Shown: positions 44,330 to 53,802, numbered from the stretch's first letter. The stretch is DNA of 64,000 bases from Psychrobacter aestuarii (GCF_904846035.1 NZ_CAJGYT010000001.1:620001-684000), one strand, 5' to 3'. The notes: generated by a model from the letters alone, not told the origin. Program-made: numbers and translations.

Positions 44330-45154
44330 ATGGAATGGTCCCGTAAATCTTCAAATGGCATCGCCTACTACGCCGATACGCATGCCGATGACCGCGCCAC
44401 CCCTGTGGTATTCATCCACGGTGTTGGGCTGCGTGCAGAGAGCTGGCAGCATCAGATGGAGGCTTTTATTGCTCAGCGTCATTGTTATGCCATTGATATG
44501 CCTGGACATGGTGAAAGTGCCTTATTGCCTATCACAGAAATCAACTTAAAACACTTTGCCGCTGCGGTATCGGACTTCATTCATACCGTGGTTGGCAAAC
44601 CTGCCATCATCGTTGGGCACTCTTTGGGGGCGATGGTCGCGCTGCAACTGGCGGTCAGTTATCATGCGCTCGTGCAAGGTGTGGCGGCACTTAATGCCAT
44701 TTATGAGCGCTCAGACAGTGCCATCGCAGACGTCCAAAAACGGGCAACATCGCTGCTACAAAACATGGAGCAAGATGTCAGCGCGCGCCCTGTTGAGCGC
44801 TGGTTTGTGAACAATCCGCAATATCAGACCGCTGCCGATTTGTGCCGTACTTGGCTAGAGAATGGCAATCGTTTGGGCTATGCCCGCGCCTATCAGATGT
44901 TCGCTCAGCTGCGCGGTATCGAGCCTGCCCAACTACAGCAGATTGGCTGTCCTGCACTGTTACTCACAGGTGAGCTGGATGCCAATTCCAGCCCTGAAAT
45001 GTCTGAAGCGATGGCAGACATCATTCCTCATGCAACCGCTATTATCGTCCCTGACGCGCGCCACATGACTCAGATGACGCATGTTGATGCGGTAAATCAA
45101 GCGCTCGCTGATTTTTTTAAGCAGTGCGACGCGTATCACGTGTGTCAGGCATGA
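44330..45154 (+). CDS. Alpha/beta hydrolase, candidate TgnD-like amide hydrolase
   Basis: 274 residues. Canonical alpha/beta hydrolase: oxyanion HG motif FIHGVGLRAESW, nucleophile Ser in VGHSLGAMVAL, Asp in LLTGELDANSSP and His in PDARHMTQMTH. In the trigonelline and pyridoxine catabolic pathways, hydrolases of this fold cleave the N-acyl enamine succinate left after ring opening; gene context makes that role plausible here. Other options are an esterase or lactonase. AAGGAG upstream; 33 bases after the DUF1185 gene. Confidence 0.85.
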   Translation: MEWSRKSSNGIAYYADTHADDRATPVVFIHGVGLRAESWQHQMEAFIAQRHCYAIDMPGHGESALLPITEINLKHFAAAVSDFIHTVVGKPAIIVGHSLGAMVALQLAVSYHALVQGVAALNAIYERSDSAIADVQKRATSLLQNMEQDVSARPVERWFVNNPQYQTAADLCRTWLENGNRLGYARAYQMFAQLRGIEPAQLQQIGCPALLLTGELDANSSPEMSEAMADIIPHATAIIVPDARHMTQMTHVDAVNQALADFFKQCDAYHVCQA

Positions 45155-45195
45155 TGATTTTTTAATTAAAAAATGAAAAATAAGACGAGGTTATT

Positions 45196-46113
45196 ATGAA
45201 ACAACTCGACCCCAAACTGCTCCGCAAAGCCTTTGGCAGTTATATGACGGGCGTCACCGTAATAACGGCGATAAATGATGACGGTCAACCTGTGGGCTTT
45301 ACCGCCAATTCGTTCACATCCGTCTCTCTTGAGCCGCCGCTACTATTGGTCTGCCCGTCTAAGTTTTTATCAAGCTTTGATGTGTTTGCCAATTGCCAAA
45401 ACTTTGCGGTCAATATTTTAAGCGAAGATCAGCAAAGCATCTCCAACATCTTTGCAGGCTCAAAAGACGACCGCTTTGCACAAGTGGACTGGCACATTGA
45501 CGACTATGGCAATCCCATTCTTGCAGGCACCCTCACCCATTTTTCGTGCAAGACGCACCAGACTATTGAGGCGGGTGATCATCACTTACTCATCGGTGAA
45601 GTGCTGGACTTTGCATCGCGTGAAGGGCATGGATTGGGCTACGCATCAGGTGGCTATTTTAGCTTAGGTCTAGAGCGTGAGGCGGCCGAAATCAGCGTGC
45701 AGCAAACACACGTTCATGTCGGTGTCATCGTCGAACATGAAGGCAAAGTACTGCTCTGTACGCAAGACGGCAAAGCGAGCTTACCGAGCGTGGTGTGTGA
45801 TGACAATGACAATACCAACGCCGTCAGCGCGATTGAGCAGTTTTTGATACAACAAGGTATTCAGGCACAGCTCGGTGCGGTGTTCTCTATTTATGAAAAC
45901 AGCAAAACCCACAACAACTACATCTTTTATCGTGCCAGCGCAAGCGCACCTGATACGCAAGGTATAGGCGAGTATGTGCCGCTCAGTGAGCTGCCCACCC
46001 TTGACTTTGCGACACCAGCGATGCAGTCGATGATGAGCCGCTACGTCACCGAAAGCAAAAATGGTCTGTACGGGGTGTACGTGGGACAAGAAACCACAGG
46101 AAAAGTACATTAA
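45196..46113 (+). CDS. Flavin reductase fused to degenerate Nudix domain
   Basis: 305 residues. The N-terminal flavin reductase domain (1-165; GSYMTGVTVITA, GFTANSFTSVSLEPPLLLVCP, GDHHLLIGEVLDF) should supply reduced flavin to the monooxygenase encoded next. The C-terminal domain (about 175-300) has the Nudix fold pattern (HVHVGVIVEHEGKVLLCTQDG) but the Nudix box is lost: the REUXEEXGU positions read EQFLIQQGI, so all catalytic glutamates are missing. It cannot be a working Nudix hydrolase and may bind a nucleotide or effector. GAGG lies upstream. TgnB is the closest functional analogue (inference). Confidence 0.88.
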   Translation: MKQLDPKLLRKAFGSYMTGVTVITAINDDGQPVGFTANSFTSVSLEPPLLLVCPSKFLSSFDVFANCQNFAVNILSEDQQSISNIFAGSKDDRFAQVDWHIDDYGNPILAGTLTHFSCKTHQTIEAGDHHLLIGEVLDFASREGHGLGYASGGYFSLGLEREAAEISVQQTHVHVGVIVEHEGKVLLCTQDGKASLPSVVCDDNDNTNAVSAIEQFLIQQGIQAQLGAVFSIYENSKTHNNYIFYRASASAPDTQGIGEYVPLSELPTLDFATPAMQSMMSRYVTESKNGLYGVYVGQETTGKVH

Positions 46114-46186
46114 ATAAGCGTGTACCCGCACAAACCCATATAAAAAATAGGATATTACTACTCGAACCACGCAAAGGAAGGACCTT

Positions 46187-47224
46187 ATGAAATTCTCATT
46201 ATTTGTACACATGGAACGTACTGACGAATCACAAACCTACGAGCAGCTTTACCATGACTTTATAGAGCTGGCAAAAATTGCTGATGATGGCGGCATGCAT
46301 GCCGTTTGGACAGGCGAGCATCATGGCATGAACTTTACCATCGCGCCAAACCCATTTTTAAACCTTATTGATTTGGCACATCAGACCAAAAATGTCCGCT
46401 TGGGTACAGGCACGGTCATTGCGCCGTTTTGGCACCCTATCCGCTTGGCAGGTGAAGCGGCGATGACCGACATCATCACCAATGGTCGCTTAGAGCTTGG
46501 CATTGCGCGCGGTGCCTATAACTTTGAATACGAGCGTTTGATGCCCGGTATGGATGCGATGGAGGCAGGCGGGCGTATGCGCGAGCTGGTGCCTGCGGTG
46601 CAAGCCTTATGGAAAGGCAACTATGTCCACAATGGCACATATACGCAGTTTCCAAAAACCACCTCTGCCCCAAAACCCATTCAAAAAGGCGGCGTACCGA
46701 TGTGGATTGCCGCGCGCGACCCAAACAGCCACAACTTTGCCATTGAGCAGGGCTGCAACGTGCAAGTCACGCCGCTGTGGCAAGGGATTGAAGAGATTGA
46801 AACCTTAATGCAGCGCTTTAATGACGCCAAAGCAGCACATGGCGAAGGTAAAAATCCAAAAATTATGCTATTGCAGCACGCGTATGTGGGCAGCGATGCC
46901 GATGACGTGGCGGAAGCGGCCAAGTCTATCAGCCGCTTTTATTGTCACTTTGGCGCGTGGTTCAAAAACGAGCGCCCGATCAATCAAGGCATTATCGAGC
47001 CATTAAGCGAAGAAGAAATGGCAAAGATTGAGATGTATGCGCCTAAAAAAATGCTTGAGAACATGCCTATTGGCACCGCTGATACCGTCATTGAAAAACT
47101 CAAACATTACGAAGCATTGGGCTACGATGAATTTTCATTTTGGATTGATTCGAGCATGAGCCACAAAGACAAATGCGCCTCACTGCGCCGTTTTATTACT
47201 GAGGTGATGCCTGCCTTTGCCTAG
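46187..47224 (+). CDS. Luciferase-like flavin-dependent monooxygenase
   Basis: 345 residues, bacterial-luciferase TIM-barrel family using reduced flavin from a separate reductase. Family signs are MKFSLFVHMER, VWTGEHHGMNFT, TKNVRLGTGTVIAPFWHPIRLA, NGRLELGIARGAY and the C-terminal GTADTVIEKLKHYEALGYDEFSFW. With the flavin reductase 73 bases upstream it should form a two-component monooxygenase, like TgnA of trigonelline and PyrA-type enzymes of pyridine ring cleavage. The ring-opening role here is inference. AAGGAAGGACC precedes the ATG. Confidence 0.9.
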   Translation: MKFSLFVHMERTDESQTYEQLYHDFIELAKIADDGGMHAVWTGEHHGMNFTIAPNPFLNLIDLAHQTKNVRLGTGTVIAPFWHPIRLAGEAAMTDIITNGRLELGIARGAYNFEYERLMPGMDAMEAGGRMRELVPAVQALWKGNYVHNGTYTQFPKTTSAPKPIQKGGVPMWIAARDPNSHNFAIEQGCNVQVTPLWQGIEEIETLMQRFNDAKAAHGEGKNPKIMLLQHAYVGSDADDVAEAAKSISRFYCHFGAWFKNERPINQGIIEPLSEEEMAKIEMYAPKKMLENMPIGTADTVIEKLKHYEALGYDEFSFWIDSSMSHKDKCASLRRFITEVMPAFA

Positions 47225-47313
47225 CAGCGCATGCTTTGATTTTATTTGATGATTCACCTGTATTTTTGACGCACAGCGTGCGTAGATTCGCCCGATACCC
47301 CTAGGAGAACCCC

Positions 47314-48801
47314 ATGACAAAGCCACACTATCAGCTCTATATCAACGGCGCATGGTGCGAAGGCAGCGACAACCAGCGCCTCGACAGCATCAACCCTGCC
47401 ACTGGTCAGGCATGGGCGAGCTTTGCTTGCGCCAATGCTGACGATGTCGAGCGCGCAGTACAAGGCGCACGTGCAGCGCTCAACAATCCTGAATGGTCTA
47501 AGATGAGCGCCACGAATCGCGGCAAATTGCTCTATCGCTTGGCGGAACTTATTGAACAAAACGCCGAGCGCCTTGGACAAGTCGAAACCACCGACAGTGG
47601 CAAACTGGCGCATGAGACCGTCGCACAAACCCGCTATGTTGGCGATTATTATCGCTACTATGCAGGGCTTGCGGACAAAATCCAAGGCGCGACCCTACCC
47701 ATTGATAAGTCTGACATGCACGTGTTTACGCGCCGAGAACCCATCGGCGTGGTCGCCGCAGTCGTCCCTTGGAACGCGCAGATGTTTTTGACAGCGACCA
47801 AGCTCGGCCCTGCCCTTGCAGCAGGTTGCACCATCATTTTAAAAGCCTCAGAAATTGCCCCATGCCCGATGTTTGTCTTTGCTGAGCTGATTGAACAAGC
47901 AGGCTTTCCTAAAGGTGTCGTGTCCGTCATCACAGGTGATGCCGAAAATTGCGCCATACCCCTAACCAGTCATCCTGATATCGACAAAATCGCCTTTACT
48001 GGCGGACCTGAAGCAGCGCGGCACGTGGTCAAAAACTCCGCCAACAACTTTGCGGTCACCAGCCTTGAGCTGGGTGGCAAATCACCGATTATCGTCTTTG
48101 ACGACTCCGATTTAGAAAGCGCCGCCAATGGTCTGATTGCAGGTAATTTTGGCGCGGCAGGTCAGTCCTGCGTGGCAGGCTCACGCGGCTTTGTACAGCG
48201 CAGTATCTTGCCCAAGTTGATTGAGCGTATCGAAGAAAAAGCCAAAGACATTATCATTGGCAATCCCCTTGACCCGGCAACGCATGTCGGCCCGTTGTGT
48301 ACCAAGGCGCAAGTCATGCGTATTAAAGACACGCTAGCAAAGGCCACCGAACAAGGCGCGACCATTCGTTTTGGCGGTACTGCGCCTGAGGATGCGGCAT
48401 TACAAGGCGGCAACTACTTTTGTCCCACGCTTGTTGAATGTCCCAATACCGATATCGAAACACAAACCATCGAGATGTTCGGACCTGTGATGTCGCTGGT
48501 CGCCTTTGATACTGAGGAAGAAGCCATCGCGATGGCGAACAACAGCGTTTACGGTCTAGGCTCAGGCGTATTCACCCAAAACTTGGCGCGCGCGCACCGC
48601 GTCTCCCAGCAAATTCATGCAGGTATCTGCTGGATCAATACCTACCGCGCGATATCGCCCATCGCACCTTTTGGTGGCTATAACCAATCGGGCTATGGAC
48701 GTGAGGCAGGCAGTGATTCGGTTTTAGAGTATACCCGTACCAAAACGACGTGGATTAACATCTCAGCAGAACCAATGGCCAATCCATTTATCATGCGGTA
48801 G
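47314..48801 (+). CDS. NAD(P)-dependent aldehyde dehydrogenase
   Basis: 495 residues, full ALDH. The cofactor-binding PWNAQMF, ILKASEIAP and FTGGPEAAR are present, with catalytic E252 in LELGGKSP and nucleophile C286 in GQSCVAGSR, and the C-terminal FGGYNQSGYGREAG. It is close to betaine-aldehyde/semialdehyde dehydrogenase types. In the cluster it could oxidise the semialdehyde formed after ring cleavage (TgnC role) or succinate semialdehyde (TgnE role); only one ALDH is present. AGGAGA upstream; 89 bases after the monooxygenase gene. Confidence 0.9.
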   Translation: MTKPHYQLYINGAWCEGSDNQRLDSINPATGQAWASFACANADDVERAVQGARAALNNPEWSKMSATNRGKLLYRLAELIEQNAERLGQVETTDSGKLAHETVAQTRYVGDYYRYYAGLADKIQGATLPIDKSDMHVFTRREPIGVVAAVVPWNAQMFLTATKLGPALAAGCTIILKASEIAPCPMFVFAELIEQAGFPKGVVSVITGDAENCAIPLTSHPDIDKIAFTGGPEAARHVVKNSANNFAVTSLELGGKSPIIVFDDSDLESAANGLIAGNFGAAGQSCVAGSRGFVQRSILPKLIERIEEKAKDIIIGNPLDPATHVGPLCTKAQVMRIKDTLAKATEQGATIRFGGTAPEDAALQGGNYFCPTLVECPNTDIETQTIEMFGPVMSLVAFDTEEEAIAMANNSVYGLGSGVFTQNLARAHRVSQQIHAGICWINTYRAISPIAPFGGYNQSGYGREAGSDSVLEYTRTKTTWINISAEPMANPFIMR

Positions 48802-48850
48802 TTAATCGACACAAATGCAATAAGGAACATTGTATTTTGAGGAAACCACT

Positions 48851-50611
48851 ATGTCTATCCGACCCCCACTCAAAGAGCTGAACATCAAAACCCATAACAA
48901 GGGATTTTATAAGGGTTTTAACCGTTCAGTCACCGTCACCTCCAAAATTTTGGTCACGCTGGTCGTCATCTGGATTCTAAGCGACATTGAAAATTCAGGT
49001 GCGATTTTAGAGGCGATGAAAAACTGGTCATTCACCAATTTAAACAGCTACTACACCTATGCGGTCGCTTTTTATGTTCTGGTATGTTTGGCCGTCATTC
49101 TCATCCCTTCATTTGGACGCACCAAGCTGGGTTCAGACCCCAATGGCAAGCCTGAATTTTCTAATTTTTCATGGTTTTCGATGATATTTGGCGCAGGTAT
49201 TGGTATCGGCGTGCTGACATATAGCGCTGCCGAGCCGCTATGGCACTTGGCAAACAACCCTGATACCATCATGGCCAAAGATATGATTATTGCCTCGTTG
49301 AACAGCAATAACATTCCGATTCCCCAAGATGCAGATGTCTTTGCGCTCTATCAATCAGAAGTGGCCGCCAATGCCATCCCTGCGCTTGATGGTATCGTCG
49401 TGCCAAAAACCGAAGCCGCGCTTGACGCTGCTTATCGCTACTCCTTTTTTCACTGGGGTATCAGCGCGTGGGCGACCTACAGTCTGGTTGGTATTTGCCT
49501 CGCGTTTTTTTGCTACGCGCGCAATCTGCCTTTGACCATGCGCTCCGCTTTAGCGCCTTTATTTGGACGCAGTTTGGAAGGTCCCTTGGGCAATATCATC
49601 GATATCTCGGCAGTGATTGCCACCATTTTCGGTATCGCGCAGACCATCGGTATTGGTCTCAGCTCCTTTGCCTCAGGGCTGTATAGCTTGACAGGCATGA
49701 CGTGGCTGGTGACCGATGCTGCCAATCCTGAACCTACCGTTGGCGCGCTATTGATGTCTTTACTCGTGGTGATGTGTTTATCAATGGCATCAGCGCTGTC
49801 CGGCGTCGGTCGCGGGGTAAAATGGCTCAGTAACATCAATATGGTGCTGTCGTTCTTATTACTCGCGTTTTTCTTAATCTTTGGCGCGTCTATGTTTGCG
49901 CTAGAGATGCTGGGCAAGGGTATCTTGTCTTATGTGATACATCTGCCTGCGATGCTCGTTACCGTATGGGACCCCAATACCGAGCTTGGGGTATGGCAGA
50001 CCAGCTGGTCAGTGTTTTATTGGGCGTGGTGGATTGCGTTTGCGCCTTTTGTCGGCATGTTTTTGGCGCGTATTTCCAAAAACCGTACCATCCGTGAGTT
50101 TGGCTTGATTGGTATTGTCGCGCCGAGCTTAACCTTATTTATCTGGTTTTCATTCATCGGCGGTACAGGCATTAACCTTGAAATGAGCGGCATTGCCAAT
50201 GGTCAGATTTACAACTCAGGTTTGACCGCGCAGCTGTTTGATATCATTGGCTTGATGCTAAGCCCTGCGATGGCAAACGCTTTATCCGCGATGGTGGTAG
50301 TACTGCTTTTGACTTATCTGGTGACGTCTGCGGACTCTGCCTTGCTGGTCATCAATATGGTTAATGCCGCAGGCAAAGTGCAGGTGGAAAACGGCCAAAA
50401 GCACATCATCGTTTGGACCATAGCGCTAACGGCAGTGATTGCCGCGCTTATCTTGGCGGGTGGGCTGGACGCCATTACTTCAGCGATGATGGTCGCGGCA
50501 ATCCCCTTCTCCTTTATTATCATCCTTATGGCAATCAGTCTATTAAAGGCGCTGATATTGGATAACCGACGAGCGAAAGAAGAGATACTAGAAATAAACA
50601 CCGAACAATAA
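48851..50611 (+). CDS. BCCT-family transporter (betaine/carnitine/choline type)
   Basis: 586 residues, about twelve membrane segments. BCCT signatures are GAGIGIGVLTYSAAEPLWHL (about 115-135) and the Trp-rich segment WSVFYWAWWIAFAPFVGMF (about 385-403) with RISKNRTIREFG. Such carriers import quaternary-ammonium compounds with sodium or protons. The C-terminal cytoplasmic tail is short, so osmosensing like BetP/BetT is less likely and uptake for catabolism is favoured. ATG 48851 has GAGG eight bases upstream; an upstream TTG is weaker. Last gene of the operon, before a strong terminator. Its presence is the main clue to the cluster's substrate class. Confidence 0.92.
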   Translation: MSIRPPLKELNIKTHNKGFYKGFNRSVTVTSKILVTLVVIWILSDIENSGAILEAMKNWSFTNLNSYYTYAVAFYVLVCLAVILIPSFGRTKLGSDPNGKPEFSNFSWFSMIFGAGIGIGVLTYSAAEPLWHLANNPDTIMAKDMIIASLNSNNIPIPQDADVFALYQSEVAANAIPALDGIVVPKTEAALDAAYRYSFFHWGISAWATYSLVGICLAFFCYARNLPLTMRSALAPLFGRSLEGPLGNIIDISAVIATIFGIAQTIGIGLSSFASGLYSLTGMTWLVTDAANPEPTVGALLMSLLVVMCLSMASALSGVGRGVKWLSNINMVLSFLLLAFFLIFGASMFALEMLGKGILSYVIHLPAMLVTVWDPNTELGVWQTSWSVFYWAWWIAFAPFVGMFLARISKNRTIREFGLIGIVAPSLTLFIWFSFIGGTGINLEMSGIANGQIYNSGLTAQLFDIIGLMLSPAMANALSAMVVVLLLTYLVTSADSALLVINMVNAAGKVQVENGQKHIIVWTIALTAVIAALILAGGLDAITSAMMVAAIPFSFIIILMAISLLKALILDNRRAKEEILEINTEQ

Positions 50612-50614
50612 ATA

Positions 50615-50645
50615 AAAAAAGCCCTCGATAATAGAGGGCTTTTTT
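50615..50645 (+). terminator. Terminator of the catabolic operon
   Basis: AAGCCCTC / GAGGGCTT with a 7-base loop and T-run, four bases after the BCCT stop codon. Confidence 0.93.
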
Positions 50646-50785
50646 GTGATTATCACGTCATTATTTTTTGAGTCAAAGGTTGGATAGATGACATACTCCA
50701 ACAATCAAAACACATCGCTTCAAAACCAAGACTTTATATAGTCAATCAAGCTGCCGATACTGCCGCACAGCTTATTGTCATCACT

Positions 50786-52096
50786 TCACCATGAGGTCAA
50801 TGACGCCGCACTGCTTTGGCTGATAAAGCCATCAGGCGTCTGTCCGTTGTCTTGCTGCCAGCGCTGAAAGGCTTTTTTGGTGTTGGTGCCGATGACGCCA
50901 TCCGCGCCTTTGGTATCATAGCCTGCGCGGGTTAAGCGCTCTTGTAGGTTACGTACTTGGCTGGTCGATAGCGGGCGCTCGTAGCGTGGCCATGACTGAC
51001 GCAGACCAATCTGACCATCTATCGCACGACCAAGCAGGCTCACACCGAGCGCGTAGTTCGATGAGTTATTGTACACTTTGATGGCGTCAAAGTTTTTGCT
51101 GAGCAGCAGTGCTGGACCATCTTTACCAGCAGGCAGCCACAGCTCGAGCAAGGTATTGGCATCAAGGGTCACATCCGCCATGGTATCAATACCTGTCGAT
51201 GCCCAATAAGCGGCAGTTTGCTTGCTGCCGACTTTTGAATAGTCGAAGCCTGCAGGAATCGTGACTTCATAAAAAGGTGACAAGCCGCGTACCCAGCCTG
51301 CATTGTTCAGATAGCTGGCGGTTGACGCGAGTGCATCGGCGGTTGACCATGGGTTTTTGTGTCCATTATAGTCGCCATCGACGCCTTCATTCAGCCACGT
51401 TGTGGGGATAAACTGCGTCTGTCCCATACCGCCTGCCCACGAGCCTTCAAGCTGCGACCACGACACATCACCGCGCTCAAGCAAAGTCATGAGTGATAAC
51501 AGCTGCGACTCAGCAAACTCCTGACGGCGACCATCATAGGCCAGACTCGCCAGCGCGCTTGGCAGATAGGTACTGCCTGTCACCGCCCCATAGGACGATT
51601 CCATACCCCAAATAGCCGCGACAATCTCAGCATTGACGCCGTAGCGCGACTCAAGCCCTGACAAATAGCTGCGCTGGTCGGCAAATTTGCTTTTACCACG
51701 GCTTACGCGACCGTCAGATACGGCAGAATCAGCATATTCCCATGGCATTTTTGAAAATTCTGGCTGCCCTGAATCAAGTGAGATGACGCTGCTTTTTAGC
51801 GATGCCGAAGCCAATAGGCGCTGTACATCATTGCCATTGTGACCTTGCGCGATGGCGCGCTGGGCAAAGTCCATCTTCCAGTCATCAAAGCTATTGTAGT
51901 TGGCTTTAGGCGTAGGTATGGGCTTTGGCGCAGGCGGCGTGGGCTTTGGCGTGACACGCACAGTCTGCTGCTCTTCAATCTGCACATTGCCTTGGCGCAC
52001 AGGCTTTTGTACTTGCGGCTGCATGGTGGGCTGGGTGGCACAGCCCGCTAGGGTCAATACTGACAGCACCGCGATATAAGGCTTTTTTAACATCAT
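50786..52096 (-). CDS. Lytic murein transglycosylase lipoprotein with peptidoglycan-binding domain
   Basis: About 436 residues. Signal peptide with lipobox TLAGC, a Pro/Gln-rich spacer (about 25-65), an SLT_2/MltB-type catalytic domain with Glu in IWGMESSYGAVTG and the downstream GSWAGGMGQTQFIPTTWL, and a C-terminal PG_binding_1 domain (about 375-436; LQERLTRAGYDTKGADGVIGTNTKKAFQRWQ). It cleaves glycan strands, leaving anhydromuramic ends, from the outer-membrane inner face. The start at 52096 has GAG six bases upstream; an earlier start would put a hydrophobic stretch before the signal peptide. Gene family certain, MltB paralogue number not. Confidence 0.92.
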   Translation of the reverse strand: MMLKKPYIAVLSVLTLAGCATQPTMQPQVQKPVRQGNVQIEEQQTVRVTPKPTPPAPKPIPTPKANYNSFDDWKMDFAQRAIAQGHNGNDVQRLLASASLKSSVISLDSGQPEFSKMPWEYADSAVSDGRVSRGKSKFADQRSYLSGLESRYGVNAEIVAAIWGMESSYGAVTGSTYLPSALASLAYDGRRQEFAESQLLSLMTLLERGDVSWSQLEGSWAGGMGQTQFIPTTWLNEGVDGDYNGHKNPWSTADALASTASYLNNAGWVRGLSPFYEVTIPAGFDYSKVGSKQTAAYWASTGIDTMADVTLDANTLLELWLPAGKDGPALLLSKNFDAIKVYNNSSNYALGVSLLGRAIDGQIGLRQSWPRYERPLSTSQVRNLQERLTRAGYDTKGADGVIGTNTKKAFQRWQQDNGQTPDGFISQSSAASLTSW

Positions 52097-52318
52097 AATC
52101 ATCTCAGGTAGGAATAAGAACAAAAATAAATCAAATATAGAGCAAGGCAGAACACCTGCATGACTTTGAAAGATAAGGAAGTTTACCCTTAAAAGGTCAA
52201 ATTACTGTAGCAACAAATGCCCATAATGTCGATACGAAAATAGCGATATCTTAGCGCTCCCCTGACGCACACCATGCCAAAATAGAGCCTCAAAACACCG
52301 CCATAAAATACAGGCACA

Positions 52319-52347
52319 AAAAAAAGACACGCTTGGGTGTCTTTTTA
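52319..52347 (-). terminator. Terminator of the 52369 membrane-protein gene
   Basis: AAAAGACAC / GTGTCTTTT stem, 6-base loop, T-run on the minus strand, 20 bases past the stop. Confidence 0.85.
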
Positions 52348-52368
52348 ATCATCAAAGTTATCAGCTGC

Positions 52369-52986
52369 TTACTTGTCCGCGCCCTTTGCCTTGGCTTTTA
52401 CTTTGTCTTTGGCGCTGCTGTCTTTGATAAGATTAACCTCAGATTTTGGCGTTTTTTCTAGCACCGCTGGCACATCGTCTGGTTTTTCTGCGATATAGTT
52501 GCCGCCTGCAAACTGCATATTGGCGACCGTGTCATCTTCGGTGCGGCGGCGCGCAGCGTCCATACTGACGGCGAACACACCGCGTATCAGCTGCCAGATA
52601 AAGCCCATAAACAGCCCGACCACGAACACCACGAGCACAGGCACCGCATTGCTAATAGCAGCAGGGATGTCTTTCATCAGTACGGCGTAGACCACGCTGA
52701 TGCTGGCAGGCGCCATGCTGCTTGGGTCTTCTAGGGCGTAGCCTGGGGTAAATAAAATCGCAAAAATCCCCACCCATGTGATGCCGCCCAATGGACGCGG
52801 CAATACGCGCGCGACCAATATCCACAGCACCAGTACCACAATCGAGCCACCAATGTAAGCGTACATTGGCAAGTCGGCAGGCGGTACGTCTTTGACCATC
52901 TGACTCCACCAAATCACAATCTCGCCGAGAATGTCACTGAAGGTATCGAGTGGCAAACTTTGTATAATACTTTTTAACCAATCCAT
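52369..52986 (-). CDS. Inner-membrane protein of unknown function
   Basis: 205 residues with an amphipathic N terminus, three likely membrane helices (about 43-63, 66-82 and 117-137) and a charged cytoplasmic tail rich in Lys/Ala/Asp (KDKVKAKAKGADK). It looks like a conserved Moraxellaceae membrane protein; no domain named. The N-terminal WW-containing helix may lie at the membrane face. The ATG at 52986 has no strong ribosome site. Own terminator, single gene. Confidence 0.75.
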   Translation of the reverse strand: MDWLKSIIQSLPLDTFSDILGEIVIWWSQMVKDVPPADLPMYAYIGGSIVVLVLWILVARVLPRPLGGITWVGIFAILFTPGYALEDPSSMAPASISVVYAVLMKDIPAAISNAVPVLVVFVVGLFMGFIWQLIRGVFAVSMDAARRRTEDDTVANMQFAGGNYIAEKPDDVPAVLEKTPKSEVNLIKDSSAKDKVKAKAKGADK

Positions 52987-53247
52987 GCGGGGTAAGCTAC
53001 CTGAATATGTAAGTCGCGTGCGCTAGAAAAATATGGTCATCGGTCATCCAAGCTAAAAAACCACGCCACCAACACGCGCCCTACCTTACCAGTAGGTCAC
53101 CTATTGCGGCAGTGCTCAGATATACCGACAGCTACTCATATACGATAAACCGCTAGTTTATCACGACTTTAGCGCAAAAAGCATACGCACTATGTAATAC
53201 ACCGCGCGACTTGCCCACCAAAACTTGGCGGCGCGTGGTCTGGCGCG

Positions 53248-53568
53248 TTAGTGATATTTGCTGTCTTGCATCTCAAGGGCGCGCAATTTGGCTTGTTTGA
53301 GCATCACATCGGCAGGCGGCATCTGTACGTAATAGCCTTGTGATTCGAGCTTTTCGAGCACTTCGGCTTTGTCCACGCGTGCCAGCCTTTCGGTGGCATC
53401 AAGGTCAAGGTGCATGACAAATTTGCTGGTGCCGAGGCTTGCACGAAAGTCCTTGGGCAAGACCGACAGCCAATCACGCACCGTCTCGGTATCGTCTGGA
53501 TAATCAGGTCGCGCAATGTAGACGTACATGTCGTCGTGTTTGGAAAATTTATAAATATCGCAGTGCAT
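53248..53568 (-). CDS. ycgL: YcgL-domain protein
   Basis: 106 residues of the YcgL family: N-terminal CDIYKFSKHDDMYVYI, LARVDKAEVLEKLESQGYYVQMPP typical of the C-terminal half. Function is not known. In many gammaproteobacteria ycgL follows rnd; here rnd is 7 kb away at 60701, with the gcv genes between, so the pair has been split. AAGGGTGATGT precedes the ATG. Confidence 0.88.
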   Translation of the reverse strand: MHCDIYKFSKHDDMYVYIARPDYPDDTETVRDWLSVLPKDFRASLGTSKFVMHLDLDATERLARVDKAEVLEKLESQGYYVQMPPADVMLKQAKLRALEMQDSKYH

Positions 53569-53760
53569 ACATCACCCTTATGTCATCAAAAAAGTCTATT
53601 GGTTATGGCGCTAAGCCTAGCACAGTTTGGCTATCAACCTAAAAGCCGTCAGACAAAAAAGTACCAAAAACCGCGCCTAAGCCCTCAAGCCCGCCAGCAG
53701 CGCACGACCCCGCACCTGTAGCACGCATGATGCTGCCCTAAAATTAATCGCGCGTATGCC

Positions 53761-53789
53761 TTGTAAAAGCGTTAGTAACCTTTCATAAT
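53761..53789 (+). promoter_or_regulatory. Putative promoter of the gcv riboswitch transcript
   Basis: TTGTAA (53761-53766), 17-base spacer, CATAAT (53784-53789); transcription would start just before the first aptamer. Confidence 0.5.
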
Positions 53790-53802
53790 AAAGTCCTTAT
53801 TC

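Noticed and set aside
53410-53721. Plus-strand frame opposite ycgL
   Set aside because: Overlaps the conserved YcgL gene antisense and runs into non-coding DNA; no family resemblance.
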